From positions 1-64,000 of the forward strand of contig CANIAS010000003.1 in NCBI GenBank assembly GCA_947465495.1: a DNA stretch of 64,000 nt, written 5' to 3'. Below, piece after piece: positions 49,219 through 58,671 of this stretch. Source of the DNA: Candidatus Pollutiaquabacter sp. Lineage in GTDB: Bacteria; Bacteroidota; Bacteroidia; AKYH767-A; 2013-40CM-41-45. The position numbers and the translations under genes were made by a program. Position 1 is the first letter of the stretch. Every line of letters begins with the position of its first letter. Under the pieces are notes generated by a model. The model did no database searches and was not told the DNA's origin. It saw only the letters and a program-made list of their open reading frames with translations.

Positions 49219-50976
49219 TCAATACTCCAATTCTAGGTCAAGTCGTTTCTTTAGTTCATTCAACAATGGATGACGTTCTGCCAATTTGTTGAATTTTTCA
49301 GTAGGCGTATAAGGCACTTGAATATCATGACCACCAATCTCAACCACTAATTCTAGTTGAAGGTAAAAATTGGAAAGGTCTATTCGGATTTGCTCCAAAA
49401 GGTCTGCTTTAATTTCCTGAATGTCTTTTTCAATGGCGTGACTATCTACGATAAAACTCATTGACTCTGTAGCGGTGAGCTCAGGCATGCGCTTCAATAA
49501 AGCGGTTGATAATGCATACCTACCTTGCTCATTCAGCTTTTGACCGAAGGCGGTCCATGACTTCTTCAACTGTACCGGCGATATCGCGTTGCGAGGAAGA
49601 TCTTTTACTGCGGAAGCCTGGGGTCCGTCATTTTTTTTTTCAGGCTCCTGCGGAGGACTCGTCGAAATTGAAATGGATGTTCTTCCTGCTGGCGGCTTGG
49701 AAGCTAGTGGCTTTGGTGCCGGGCTAGCGGTAGGTACTGCTGCAGGTGCCGCTGCTGCTAGTGAAGTAGTGGCTGGTGAAGTAGCCGCTGGAGGTGTAAC
49801 AGTTGAGTTAGGCGTAGGTACAGGAGAAGCTGCTGGCTTTGTTACTGGCGCAGCCAATGGTGCAGCAGCTGGTGTGCTAGCCTGTTTGCCGTGCGTGCAC
49901 AATTGCAACAGGGTAAATTCTACGTGAAGGCGTTGGTTTCTTGCAGATTTGAAATTCAGGTCGGCACGATGCGACAATTCCAATAATTCAAGCAACCAGT
50001 TGGATGTACAATTTCGGGATTGAACTCGAAAGCGTTCGCGCACGGATGGACTTACCTCGAGCAACGTGAGCGTCGCTTCGTCTTTGCAAACTAATAGGTC
50101 GCGTATGTGCGAAGCCATTCCAGAAAGGAAGTGATGTGCATCAAATCCATTGGAGAGAATTTCGTCGAAGGCGAGTAAAACAGAAGCTGTATTTCCTGCT
50201 ACTACATCGTCCATGATTCTGAAGTAATAATCATAATCGAGAATGTTTAAATTCTCGATAGCGGCTTTGTAGGTAACGTGACTTCCTGCATAACTGACCA
50301 ATTGATCAAACATCGACAAGGCATCCCGCAATGCGCCGTCAGATTTTCGGGCAATAACGTGCAATGCTTCTTCTTCCGCATTCACATTTTCCTTAACAGC
50401 GATCTGTTGTAAATGTCCAGCAATGTCATCAACAGAAATTCGATTGAAGTCGAAAATCTGACAACGCGATAAAATAGTAGGGATAATCTTGTGCTTCTCG
50501 GTTGTGGCCAGAATAAAGACAGCGTAGGATGGAGGTTCTTCCAAGGTCTTCAAAAAAGCATTGAAGGCACTTGTGCTGAGCATGTGAACCTCGTCGATGA
50601 TGTACACTTTGTAACGCCCCATCTGAGGGGCATAGCGCACCTGCTCCACCAGTCCGCGGATATCATCCACAGAATTATTAGAAGCAGCATCCAGTTCATA
50701 AATATTTAGGGAATGCCCCGCATTGAATGACGTACAAGATTCGCATTGGTCACAAGCTTCGATGTCCTTCGAGAGATTTGTGCAGTTAATGGTCTTAGCC
50801 AGAATTCGTGCCGTGGTTGTCTTACCTACTCCGCGTGGACCGGTGAAAAGGAATGCCTGCGCAAGGTGGTTGTTGCGAATGGCATTCTTGAGGGTCTGCG
50901 TGATGTGTGGCTGCCCTACCACCGTGTCAAAGGTGATTGGCCGGTATTTTCGGGCTGATACGATAAACCGTTCCAT
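49219..50976 (-). CDS. dnaX: DNA polymerase III subunit gamma/tau
   Basis: SARKYRPITFDTVVGQPHITQTLKNAI; GPRGVGKTTTARILAKTINC; CDQCESC zinc site; YIIDEVHMLSTSAFNAFLKTLEEPP; Ala/Pro-rich linker before the C-terminal domain. Confidence 0.97.
   Translation of the reverse strand: MERFIVSARKYRPITFDTVVGQPHITQTLKNAIRNNHLAQAFLFTGPRGVGKTTTARILAKTINCTNLSKDIEACDQCESCTSFNAGHSLNIYELDAASNNSVDDIRGLVEQVRYAPQMGRYKVYIIDEVHMLSTSAFNAFLKTLEEPPSYAVFILATTEKHKIIPTILSRCQIFDFNRISVDDIAGHLQQIAVKENVNAEEEALHVIARKSDGALRDALSMFDQLVSYAGSHVTYKAAIENLNILDYDYYFRIMDDVVAGNTASVLLAFDEILSNGFDAHHFLSGMASHIRDLLVCKDEATLTLLEVSPSVRERFRVQSRNCTSNWLLELLELSHRADLNFKSARNQRLHVEFTLLQLCTHGKQASTPAAAPLAAPVTKPAASPVPTPNSTVTPPAATSPATTSLAAAAPAAVPTASPAPKPLASKPPAGRTSISISTSPPQEPEKKNDGPQASAVKDLPRNAISPVQLKKSWTAFGQKLNEQGRYALSTALLKRMPELTATESMSFIVDSHAIEKDIQEIKADLLEQIRIDLSNFYLQLELVVEIGGHDIQVPYTPTEKFNKLAERHPLLNELKKRLDLELEY
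49628..49649 (-). promoter_or_regulatory. Putative slippage site in dnaX: AGGAG-CCTG-A10-TGA
   Basis: Minus strand AGGAG 49649..49645, A10 49640..49631, -1-frame TGA 49630..49628. Zero frame reads E446-K-K-N449. Confidence 0.6.
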
Positions 50977-50983
50977 ATAGCTT

Positions 50984-50991
50984 CAAAGATA
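50984..50991 (-). promoter_or_regulatory. Bacteroidota -7 box TATCTTTG upstream of dnaX
   Basis: TATCTTTG on the minus strand, 7 nt before the dnaX ATG. Confidence 0.4.
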
Positions 50992-51067
50992 CGATTAGTT
51001 CGTGGTTTTTGACATGTTCATGGCGTTCATAAATGTGTATTTTGGAAGAAGTTTAAAAATATAACAT

Positions 51068-51823
51068 ATGACAAGACCTATTCAAAATGATGCTGATGCC
51101 CGACCCAGCCAGGAGCGATTTTTCGTCCAAGGCCCTCATTCCAGATTCAGTGAATTTCTTTTCACCTTTAAAGTGATGAGAGAATTCATTAAAGGTTTTC
51201 GGGCGCTGCACTTTAATGGTCCATGCGTGACAATTTTCGGGTCTGCCAGATTTGGAGAAAGTCATCCGTATTACCACCTAGCACGTAAAACCGGGGCGGC
51301 ATTATCAAAAATGGGATTCGTGATACTTACCGGAGGTGGGCCTGGCGTCATGGAGGCAGCTAATCGGGGAGCCAAAGACGTTAACGGCCGTTCTATTGGT
51401 TGTAATATTAGCTTACCTCATGAGCAGCAGCCAAACCCATACCTGGACAAGCAAGTCACGTTTGACCACTTTTTTGTACGAAAAGTGTTGTTACTGAAAT
51501 ATTCCTATGCGTTTCTTGTTTTGCCAGGCGGCTTTGGTACGTTGGATGAGTTGTTTGAAACACTCACGTTAATTCAAACAGGAAAGATTTCCCACTTTCC
51601 AGTCGTGCTGATGGGCGAATCCTATTGGACGCCGCTGATCAACCAATTGGATCGAATGAAAAATGAGGGAGCCATTGTCGATGGTGATATGGATCATTTA
51701 CTGATTACTGACGACGTGGATAAGGTTATGCACTTTATCAGGAAACATTCCATTGATGAGTATGGACTGACACGCCGTCTACCACCAAAGCCAATCAGAC
51801 TCTTCGGCGAACGAAATTGGTGA
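51068..51823 (+). CDS. LOG-family (TIGR00730-type) protein
   Basis: TGGGPGVMEAANRGAKDVNGRSIGCNISLPHEQQPN; LPGGFGTLDELFETLTLIQTGK. Confidence 0.92.
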   Translation: MTRPIQNDADARPSQERFFVQGPHSRFSEFLFTFKVMREFIKGFRALHFNGPCVTIFGSARFGESHPYYHLARKTGAALSKMGFVILTGGGPGVMEAANRGAKDVNGRSIGCNISLPHEQQPNPYLDKQVTFDHFFVRKVLLLKYSYAFLVLPGGFGTLDELFETLTLIQTGKISHFPVVLMGESYWTPLINQLDRMKNEGAIVDGDMDHLLITDDVDKVMHFIRKHSIDEYGLTRRLPPKPIRLFGERNW

Positions 51824-51922
51824 TTGATCGTTCATACAGTTGTATTCAATTCTAATGTTATTTTTTCAGGAGTCAAGTTTTCAACAAACCGACTCATTTA
51901 TGAACATTGTGTTATAAAATTG

Positions 51923-51953
51923 TTGCACTCCGAAAGTGGTGAAGTTACATTTG
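51923..51953 (+). promoter_or_regulatory. Promoter for second HU gene (TTG-N20-TACATTTG)
   Basis: TTG 51923-51925 and TACATTTG 51946-51953, 30 nt upstream of the ATG. Confidence 0.5.
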
Positions 51954-51983
51954 GTGTAACACTAATTTTAAAACCAAACTACA

Positions 51984-52256
51984 ATGAACAAAGCTGACTT
52001 GATTGATGCAATCTCCAGCGAAGCAAAAATTACGAAAGCAGATGCTTCTCGTGCTTTACAGGCTTTCATGAATGCAACCACCAAATCATTGAGAAAAGGT
52101 GAGCGAGTTGCCCTCGTAGGTTTTGGCACATTCACTGTGTCTAAGCGTGCTGCCCGCAATGGCCGCAATCCTCAGACCGGTAAGCCGATCAAAATTGCAG
52201 CTCGCAAGGTTGCGAAATTCAAGGCTGGAATCGAATTGGCTGCGAAGGTCAAGTAA
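51984..52256 (+). CDS. HU-family DNA-binding protein (second copy)
   Basis: [82 protein letters not shown]. Confidence 0.97.
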   Translation: MNKADLIDAISSEAKITKADASRALQAFMNATTKSLRKGERVALVGFGTFTVSKRAARNGRNPQTGKPIKIAARKVAKFKAGIELAAKVK

Positions 52257-52271
52257 TCCTTGACAGCAGCT

Positions 52272-52304
52272 TAAAAAAAAGCCTCGCTTCGGCGGGGCTT
52301 TTTT
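52272..52304. terminator. Terminator after HU gene
   Basis: AAAAAAAAGCCTCGCttcgGCGGGGCTTTTTT. Confidence 0.75.
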
Positions 52305-52319
52305 ATGAATGATAGTAAG

Positions 52320-53093
52320 TTATTTTCCTTGAAATAGTGGTTTACGCTTTTCTAAAAACGCTCTTACGCCCTCCTGATGGTCGTCGGTTGATCCTGCTGC
52401 TGTTTGCAAGTTTCCTTCAAGTTTCAATTGTTGTTCAAGGTTGTTACTCATGGACGCGTTCAAAAGGCGCTTGGTCAAACCAAGGCCTCGAGTAGGCATC
52501 TGTGCTAACTGTTCAGCCAATGCCTGTGAAGCGGCAGCCAAGTCGTTGTCTTCTACAGACCGGTAAATCATTCCCATTGCCTGTGCTTCATCAGCACTCA
52601 CTTTATCAGCAGTAAACATCAGTGCTGTTGCGCGCTGAAATCCAATCAGTCGTGGCAACATAAATGTGCCACCGCTGTCTGGAATTAACCCTATTTTACT
52701 AAATGCCTGAATGAATGACGCACTTTTTCCAGCCATCACAATGTCGGCTGCTAAAGCGATGTTCGCACCAGCTCCCGCGGCCACTCCATTAACAGCAGCC
52801 ACAACCGGCTTTTCAATGGAACGCATCAACAGGATGATCGGATTGTAATGTTCTTCAACAATGCGTGTGATTCCTGGGCCTTCCGGATCAATCGCTTCGG
52901 AAAGATCCTGCCCAGCACAAAATGCTTTACCTGTCCCGCTTAGTAACAATGCACGTACGTTACTGTCTGCTTCTGCTGCTTTAAGTGCAGCCTGCAGTTC
53001 AAGAGACATTTCACGGATAAAGCTGTTGAATTTTTCGGGGCGGTTTAGCGTAATGTGCGCAACTGCGTTTTGTACCGTATAGGTGATGTACAT
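52320..53093 (-). CDS. paaG: Enoyl-CoA hydratase/isomerase family, PaaG-like
   Basis: ITLNRPEKFNSFIREM; GTGKAFCAGQDLSEA; AAVNGVAAGAGANIALAADIVMA; FSKIGLIPDSGGTFMLPRLIG; linked to paaABCD. Confidence 0.88.
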   Translation of the reverse strand: MYITYTVQNAVAHITLNRPEKFNSFIREMSLELQAALKAAEADSNVRALLLSGTGKAFCAGQDLSEAIDPEGPGITRIVEEHYNPIILLMRSIEKPVVAAVNGVAAGAGANIALAADIVMAGKSASFIQAFSKIGLIPDSGGTFMLPRLIGFQRATALMFTADKVSADEAQAMGMIYRSVEDNDLAAASQALAEQLAQMPTRGLGLTKRLLNASMSNNLEQQLKLEGNLQTAAGSTDDHQEGVRAFLEKRKPLFQGK

Positions 53094-53168
53094 AGTGAAG
53101 TAGATGTTGTCGTAGTTAAGCAGAGTGGAACAGCGTTCCAAGTATTCGTAGCAATGATAATGTTTGAA

Positions 53169-53663
53169 TCAATGACACTTGAAATAGTCAAAGGGCTCCA
53201 GGCAAGAAAGACATTTGTACAATGACTTGCAGGCGGTTGATCCGAATGCACTGACCATGGTTGTTTGAATTGATCCGCAACGTGGACAAGGTACAGTGCG
53301 AGGATGAAGGGAAAGTACCGATTTGTCACTGGTGCTCTCTACTGGTGGCGCAATGCCGTACTGTCTTAGTTTTTCTTTCGCAACTTCCGGAATCCAATCG
53401 GTCGTCCAAACCGGTGAATAAACCAGTTTCACCACAACGTCCTGGTATCCTTCAGCCATCAAGGTAGTTTTAATGTCTTTTTCAATAGCCATCATCGCTG
53501 GACAGCCACTATAGGTCGGTGTGATTGAAACAGTAACGCGTCCTGTTTCGTCTTTTGAAACATCCCGCACAATACCTAATTCAACGATGCTGATGACCGG
53601 GATTTCAGGGTCAGGGATTCTTTCTAGAATCGTATGAATAGCTGCTGTTTCGTTGATGGACAT
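53169..53663 (-). CDS. paaD: Phenylacetyl-CoA epoxygenase subunit PaaD
   Basis: DUF59-type IPDPEIPVISIVELGIVRDV, PTYSGCPAM; C-terminal CPRCGS...CKSLYKCLSCLEPFDYFKCH. Confidence 0.92.
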   Translation of the reverse strand: MSINETAAIHTILERIPDPEIPVISIVELGIVRDVSKDETGRVTVSITPTYSGCPAMMAIEKDIKTTLMAEGYQDVVVKLVYSPVWTTDWIPEVAKEKLRQYGIAPPVESTSDKSVLSLHPRTVPCPRCGSIQTTMVSAFGSTACKSLYKCLSCLEPFDYFKCH

Positions 53664-53740
53664 GGAACGATCATGATTTCAATTACGGTAAATGAAGTCT
53701 TTTTGTATTCGTTAAATCAACCCCAATCACTTTACGCTAC

Positions 53741-54499
53741 TTACCATTCTGCTCCAGGGATGGCACGATGCAACGATTGCATTTCAGCTAACAGGTGTCC
53801 CAGATGCTCCGTATGTTTTCCGGAACGACTGCCCCGAATGGAGAATGGTTTTTCAGGAATCGAAAGACCTGCCTCCTTCATTATGCCGTTGATCAAGTTA
53901 TCCCAAGCAGTACGCAAACCTGCAGCGTCCACACCAACTTGTTCTTTGATCAGGAGCTGGTCAACTTCGTCCATATCAAATAGGTCATCCACGTACATCC
54001 AAAGTTCTCCAACAGCTTCATTCATGCGCCGTGCACTCTCTTCAGTGCCTTGGCCTAACCGGATGGTCCAGTCTGCACTATGACGTAGATGGTACGTAAC
54101 TTCTTTAAGCGATTTATGCGCCAATGCAGCAACCGTCTCGTGTTTGCTGTGTAATAGCGCTTCGAAATTTAGTTTTTGAAATGCACTGATTAACAATTGA
54201 CGTAATATGGTCTGAGCAAAGTCGCCGTTGGGTTGCTCTGCCAATAATACGTTTTGGAATTCACGCTCACTACGAAGAAAAGCTAAACGGTCTTCGTCGA
54301 GTCCGTTGTTGGAGATCTCGCAAGCAACCGTATAAAAGGCGCGTGTCTGTCCAATCAAATCCAATGAAATGTTGGTGAGCGCAATGTCTTCCTCGAGAAT
54401 TGGACCGTGTCCACACCATTCGCCAAGTCGTTGGCCGAGAATGAGACTGGTGTCTCCTAACCGGATGCAATACCGGGCAAGGGCTTCATGGGTAGTCAT
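53741..54499 (-). CDS. paaC: Phenylacetyl-CoA epoxygenase subunit PaaC
   Basis: YCIRLGDTSLILGQRLGEWCGHGPILEEDIALTNISLDLIGQTRAFY; KEVTYHLRHSADWTIRLGQGTEES. Confidence 0.94.
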   Translation of the reverse strand: MTTHEALARYCIRLGDTSLILGQRLGEWCGHGPILEEDIALTNISLDLIGQTRAFYTVACEISNNGLDEDRLAFLRSEREFQNVLLAEQPNGDFAQTILRQLLISAFQKLNFEALLHSKHETVAALAHKSLKEVTYHLRHSADWTIRLGQGTEESARRMNEAVGELWMYVDDLFDMDEVDQLLIKEQVGVDAAGLRTAWDNLINGIMKEAGLSIPEKPFSIRGSRSGKHTEHLGHLLAEMQSLHRAIPGAEW

Positions 54500-54519
54500 G
54501 TTGTAGGGCAGCTGATAGG

Positions 54520-54804
54520 TTATTCGAAAATGGCGCCAGGCGTCTTGTAAAAATTGGGGTGACGGTACGCTTTGTCATTAGAGGGCTCGAAGAATGAACC
54601 CATATCTTCCGGAGTGCTGGAAACGATGGAATCCGATGGTACGACCCAGATGCAGGTGGCTTCATTCCTGCGGCTGTAAACGTCACGCGCGTTCATCAGC
54701 GCCATTTCTTTGTCAGGAGCATGCACGTTGCCTGCGTGCTCGAAAGGAAGTCCGGTACGTTTCTGAGTGAAAACTTCCCAGAGTGGCCAATTGTCGTTGT
54801 TCAT
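54520..54804 (-). CDS. paaB: Phenylacetyl-CoA epoxygenase subunit PaaB
   Basis: WPLWEVFTQKRTGLPFEHAGNVHAPDKEMALMNARDVYSRRNEATCIWVV. Confidence 0.94.
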   Translation of the reverse strand: MNNDNWPLWEVFTQKRTGLPFEHAGNVHAPDKEMALMNARDVYSRRNEATCIWVVPSDSIVSSTPEDMGSFFEPSNDKAYRHPNFYKTPGAIFE

Positions 54805-54838
54805 GGTAATGTTAATCTAGTCGTGATATTACTTCGGC

Positions 54839-55789
54839 TTAAGCAGCAATCATTTTTCCGGCTTTTTTGTGAGCATAGGCAGTAGCGGCCTCTCGCACCC
54901 ACGCACCTTCGCTGTGAGCTTTCTTACGAGCTTTCAAACGCTCTTTATTACAAATGCCATGTCCGTTGATTACCTGAAAAAATTCCTCCCAATTGATAGG
55001 GCCAAAATCATAATGCTGTGTCTCCTCGTTCCATTTTAAATCAGGATCGGGTAGCGTTAATCCAATGTTCATTGCTTGTGGAACGGTACGGTCGATGAAG
55101 CGTTGACGTAATTCGTCGTTAGAGTAGCGCTTCACTTTCCAACGTAGCAAATCGGCGCTGTTTGGAGAATCTTTGTCGGATGGTCCGAACATCATTAAGG
55201 ATGGCCACCACCAACGGTTGATGGAATCCTGTGCCATGGCTCGTTGTTCTTCGTTACCCTTCATCAACGTCGCTAAAATCTCGTAGCCTTGTTTGTGATG
55301 AAAATTCTCCTCTTTGCAAATACGTACCATGGCTCTTGCATAAGGACCATACGAGCATTTTGCAAGTACCGTTTGATTTACAATCGCAGCGCCGTCTACA
55401 AGCCAACCAATTGCACCGATATCGGCCCAGCTAAGTGTAGGATAGTTGAAGATGCTGGAATATTTTGCTTTACCTGAATTTAATTCCTCTACCAATTGGT
55501 CTCTTGAAACACCCAGGGTTTCCGTACCACTGTAAATGTATAATCCATGACCACCTTCGTCCTGCACTTTGGCCAGCAATACGCATTTGCGACGTAAACT
55601 GGGCGCGCGTGTGATCCAATTACCTTCCGGAAGCATACCTACTACTTCGGAGTGGGCATGTTGACTCATCATCCGAATCAGTTGCTTCCGATAACGCTCG
55701 GGCATCCAATCTTTGGGTTCGATGACTTCTCCTTTGTCGATTCGCTGCTGGAATTCCAGTTCTAACTGTTGTTCACTTTTTACTGACAT
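54839..55789 (-). CDS. paaA: Phenylacetyl-CoA epoxygenase subunit PaaA
   Basis: [84 protein letters not shown]. Confidence 0.96.
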   Translation of the reverse strand: MSVKSEQQLELEFQQRIDKGEVIEPKDWMPERYRKQLIRMMSQHAHSEVVGMLPEGNWITRAPSLRRKCVLLAKVQDEGGHGLYIYSGTETLGVSRDQLVEELNSGKAKYSSIFNYPTLSWADIGAIGWLVDGAAIVNQTVLAKCSYGPYARAMVRICKEENFHHKQGYEILATLMKGNEEQRAMAQDSINRWWWPSLMMFGPSDKDSPNSADLLRWKVKRYSNDELRQRFIDRTVPQAMNIGLTLPDPDLKWNEETQHYDFGPINWEEFFQVINGHGICNKERLKARKKAHSEGAWVREAATAYAHKKAGKMIAA

Positions 55790-55857
55790 CGTTTAGCACG
55801 TTTAACGTTAAAATTCAGGCATTAATCATTGTCAAACAATGATAATGGTCATAGTGT

Positions 55858-56292
55858 TCAAATGCGGTGATAATCTCCTCGCCAACGTTTAATGGACTTT
55901 TTAATTTCTTCCTGGCTCATCCGTTTTTCGGCGGCTTCCTTGCATAATGCCACAAATTCGTCGTCTGGCGCAAATCGCAAGGCGATGATTTGAGAGGTGT
56001 GTAACCGATGATCCAATGGCTTGCCCGTCAATTCAAAGTGTCGGAAGTTCTCTTCTGACCGTATGATCCGGTCTTGCAGCTTAATGCCAAATTGCCGAAC
56101 CGTGTAGTAAAGTCCCAGTAAAATCAGACTGATAGCTACCAGCAATGAGGCGGAGTAGCTGTTTTCTCCACGATCAATGGTTCCTACTAAGTTGATGATG
56201 GAGCCCACAAAGGTCGCTAGGCAAAAGACCAAAAGTAATCCGTGGTACCACCACACATAACGACGATGATTTGAATAACTTTGCTTCTTCAT
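55858..56292 (-). CDS. Small two-TM membrane protein (DUF6526-like)
   Basis: 144 aa; N-terminal HRRYVWWYHG then two TM helices; FAPDDEFVALCKEAAEKRMSQEEIKKSIKRWRGDYHRI. Confidence 0.65.
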   Translation of the reverse strand: MKKQSYSNHRRYVWWYHGLLLVFCLATFVGSIINLVGTIDRGENSYSASLLVAISLILLGLYYTVRQFGIKLQDRIIRSEENFRHFELTGKPLDHRLHTSQIIALRFAPDDEFVALCKEAAEKRMSQEEIKKSIKRWRGDYHRI

Positions 56293-56405
56293 TCAAAATG
56301 TTTCTCAATTCTCACAAAAATACGCCATTTTTGGGCCGTTTACAAGGACAGCATGAGTACTAAACGGGTTAAAAAGGCCGATTTCTTTTCGATTTAAGGA
56401 TATAA

Positions 56406-57545
56406 ATGGACTTCCGCGGAAAAAAAATATACATCTCTGTAATCAGTGACTTAGTCACTGACCAGCGTGTACATCGCACAGCCTATACCCTGCGTGGCCA
56501 AGGCGCATCGGTGGTTCTGGTGGGTCGTCGACTATCCTCCAGCTTGCCGATGTCTTCCAGAGCATATCGCACCATTCGCTTGAAGTTGTTTTTTCAACGA
56601 GGACCGATGATGTATGCTTGGTTCAACATCCGACTTTTTTTCTTTCTGCTCTTTAAAAAGGCCGATCTATTAGTGGCTAATGACTTGGATACCCTATTGG
56701 CCAATTTTCTTGTTTCGAAAATCCGCCGTATTCCATTAGTGTATGATAGTCACGAATATTTTACAGAAGTCCCAGAACTTGTAAGTAGACCGTTCGTTCA
56801 GCGGTTTTGGAAATTACTTGAAAGGTCCATATTCCCTAAACTCAAAGCAGTATTCACCGTGAATGATTCCATCGCTGACTTGTATGAAAAGGAATACCAG
56901 GTCAAGGTGCATGTGGTAAGGAATATTCCGCTGAATGACCAGTTCAATCAGCACGTTATCTTTCACGAACTTACCCGTGAAGAAGCAGGACTTCCAGTGG
57001 ATAGAACCATCTACTTGCTGCAAGGTTCCGGAATTAATATCCATCGTGGAGCGGAGGAAGCTGTGGAAGCAATGAAATGGGTAGATGATGCTTTATTGTT
57101 GATTATCGGCGGAGGTGATGTCATCGACATCTTGAAGAAGATGACATTGGATTTAGGCCTTAGTGATAAGGTGAAATTTGTTCCCAAGATGCCACCAACT
57201 GAATTGCGCAAATGGACGCGTCTGGCAGATTTCGGGTTAACCTTGGATAAGGATACGAATCTGAACTATCGCTATTCCTTGCCGAATAAACTTTTTGATT
57301 ACATCGAGTCTGGTTTGCCTGTAATTACTACCGACCTTCCGGAAGTCCGGCGCATCGTGGAGTTATACGATATTGGTCGAATTGTTCCGACACTCACACC
57401 TCAGTACTTAGCGGATGTCATGAATCATATGAAGTCTCCAACGGCACCTGTTGGAAAGTGGAAGGAGAATGTCAAAATCGCAGCCGCAGAAATTTCTTGG
57501 GATCAAGAAAGAGAGCGATTATTAGCCGTATTCGACTATGCATAG
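56406..57545 (+). CDS. Glycosyltransferase, GT4-like
   Basis: ISVISDLVTDQRVHRTAYTLRGQGASVVLVGR; DLDTLLANFLVSKIRRIPLVYDSHEYFTEVPEL; LPNKLFDYIESGLPVITTDLPEVRRIV. Confidence 0.88.
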   Translation: MDFRGKKIYISVISDLVTDQRVHRTAYTLRGQGASVVLVGRRLSSSLPMSSRAYRTIRLKLFFQRGPMMYAWFNIRLFFFLLFKKADLLVANDLDTLLANFLVSKIRRIPLVYDSHEYFTEVPELVSRPFVQRFWKLLERSIFPKLKAVFTVNDSIADLYEKEYQVKVHVVRNIPLNDQFNQHVIFHELTREEAGLPVDRTIYLLQGSGINIHRGAEEAVEAMKWVDDALLLIIGGGDVIDILKKMTLDLGLSDKVKFVPKMPPTELRKWTRLADFGLTLDKDTNLNYRYSLPNKLFDYIESGLPVITTDLPEVRRIVELYDIGRIVPTLTPQYLADVMNHMKSPTAPVGKWKENVKIAAAEISWDQERERLLAVFDYA

Positions 57546-58665
57546 TCAACATATCCTGCATATTATTTCCTTTGATGTCCCATTTCCTCCGGATTATGGT
57601 GGAGTCATTGATGTCTTTTTCAAAATCAAGGCCCTGCATGCGCACGGTGTACGTGTTCATTTGCATTGTTTTGAATATGGACGTTCTCCTAAGAAAGAAT
57701 TGGAAGCATTGTGTGAATCGGTGCATTACTATCCTCGAAGTACCTCCAAGTCGCTGCTGTTCGATGATTTACCATATATAGTGCTTTCACGGTCCTCCAC
57801 CGAGTTGCGGCAACGTTTACTGGAAGATGCGCATCCAATTCTAATGGAAGGATTGCACAGTACGTTGTTGCTGAACGATCCGGCATTCTTTTCTAGAAAA
57901 TGTATCGTACGAGCTCATAATGTCGAACACGATTATTATGAAAACCTGGCGAAAGTGGAAAAGCGTTTCTTTAAACGATTCTACTTTAAGAAAGAGACTA
58001 ATAAGTTGCGTAACTACGAGTCCGTCGTGAAACGTGCACATGCCATTGCAGCCATTTCCCCGGAGGATACTGCCTACTTTAATTCCAAATACGGAAACGC
58101 GACGTATATCCCCGCATTTCACCCCTTTGATGCATGTCAACATACTGAAGAAACACAAGATTTCGCTTTTTACCATGGCAATCTTGCCGTAGGGGAGAAT
58201 AATGAAGCAGCGTTATTTCTCATTGAAAAAGTTTTTGATAATCTGCCATACCGCTTAGTCATAGCCGGTTCCAGACCGTCTGAAGAATTGAAGAAGGCTG
58301 CTGCTAAAAAAGACAACGTACAAATTCTCGATTGTTTGACTCCGGAAGAGATTCATCGTCACATTGCAACGGCAAAAGTTAATGTACTGCCTACGTTTCA
58401 GTCTACAGGCATCAAGCTGAAGTTGCTGGCTGCATTATTTCTTGGGCAGCAATGTTTGGTGAATTCGCCCATGGTGCTTAATACTGGACTTGAAAAATTA
58501 TGCACGATTGCTAATGACGCAAATGGCTTTAAGCAACGACTAAAGGAGATATTCGTTTCGGATGGATTAAAATCGGAACAATTAAATGCGAGAAAAGTAA
58601 TTTTGGAAAGTGGTTTTTCAAACACCCGCAATGCTCAAAAACTAGTTGAGCTATTCTTTGGCTGA
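57538..58665 (+). CDS. Glycosyltransferase, GT4-like
   Basis: FDVPFPPDYGGVIDVFFKIKALHAHGVRVHLHCFEYG; RAHNVEHDYYENLAK; VNVLPTFQSTGIKLKLLAALFLGQQCLVN; 8-nt overlap with the upstream GT. Confidence 0.85.
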   Translation: MHSQHILHIISFDVPFPPDYGGVIDVFFKIKALHAHGVRVHLHCFEYGRSPKKELEALCESVHYYPRSTSKSLLFDDLPYIVLSRSSTELRQRLLEDAHPILMEGLHSTLLLNDPAFFSRKCIVRAHNVEHDYYENLAKVEKRFFKRFYFKKETNKLRNYESVVKRAHAIAAISPEDTAYFNSKYGNATYIPAFHPFDACQHTEETQDFAFYHGNLAVGENNEAALFLIEKVFDNLPYRLVIAGSRPSEELKKAAAKKDNVQILDCLTPEEIHRHIATAKVNVLPTFQSTGIKLKLLAALFLGQQCLVNSPMVLNTGLEKLCTIANDANGFKQRLKEIFVSDGLKSEQLNARKVILESGFSNTRNAQKLVELFFG

Positions 58666-58671
58666 ATCAAG

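Noticed and set aside
49589-49927. Plus-strand ORF of 112 aa (Gly/Ala/Val-rich)
   Set aside because: Antisense shadow of the low-complexity Ala/Pro linker of dnaX.
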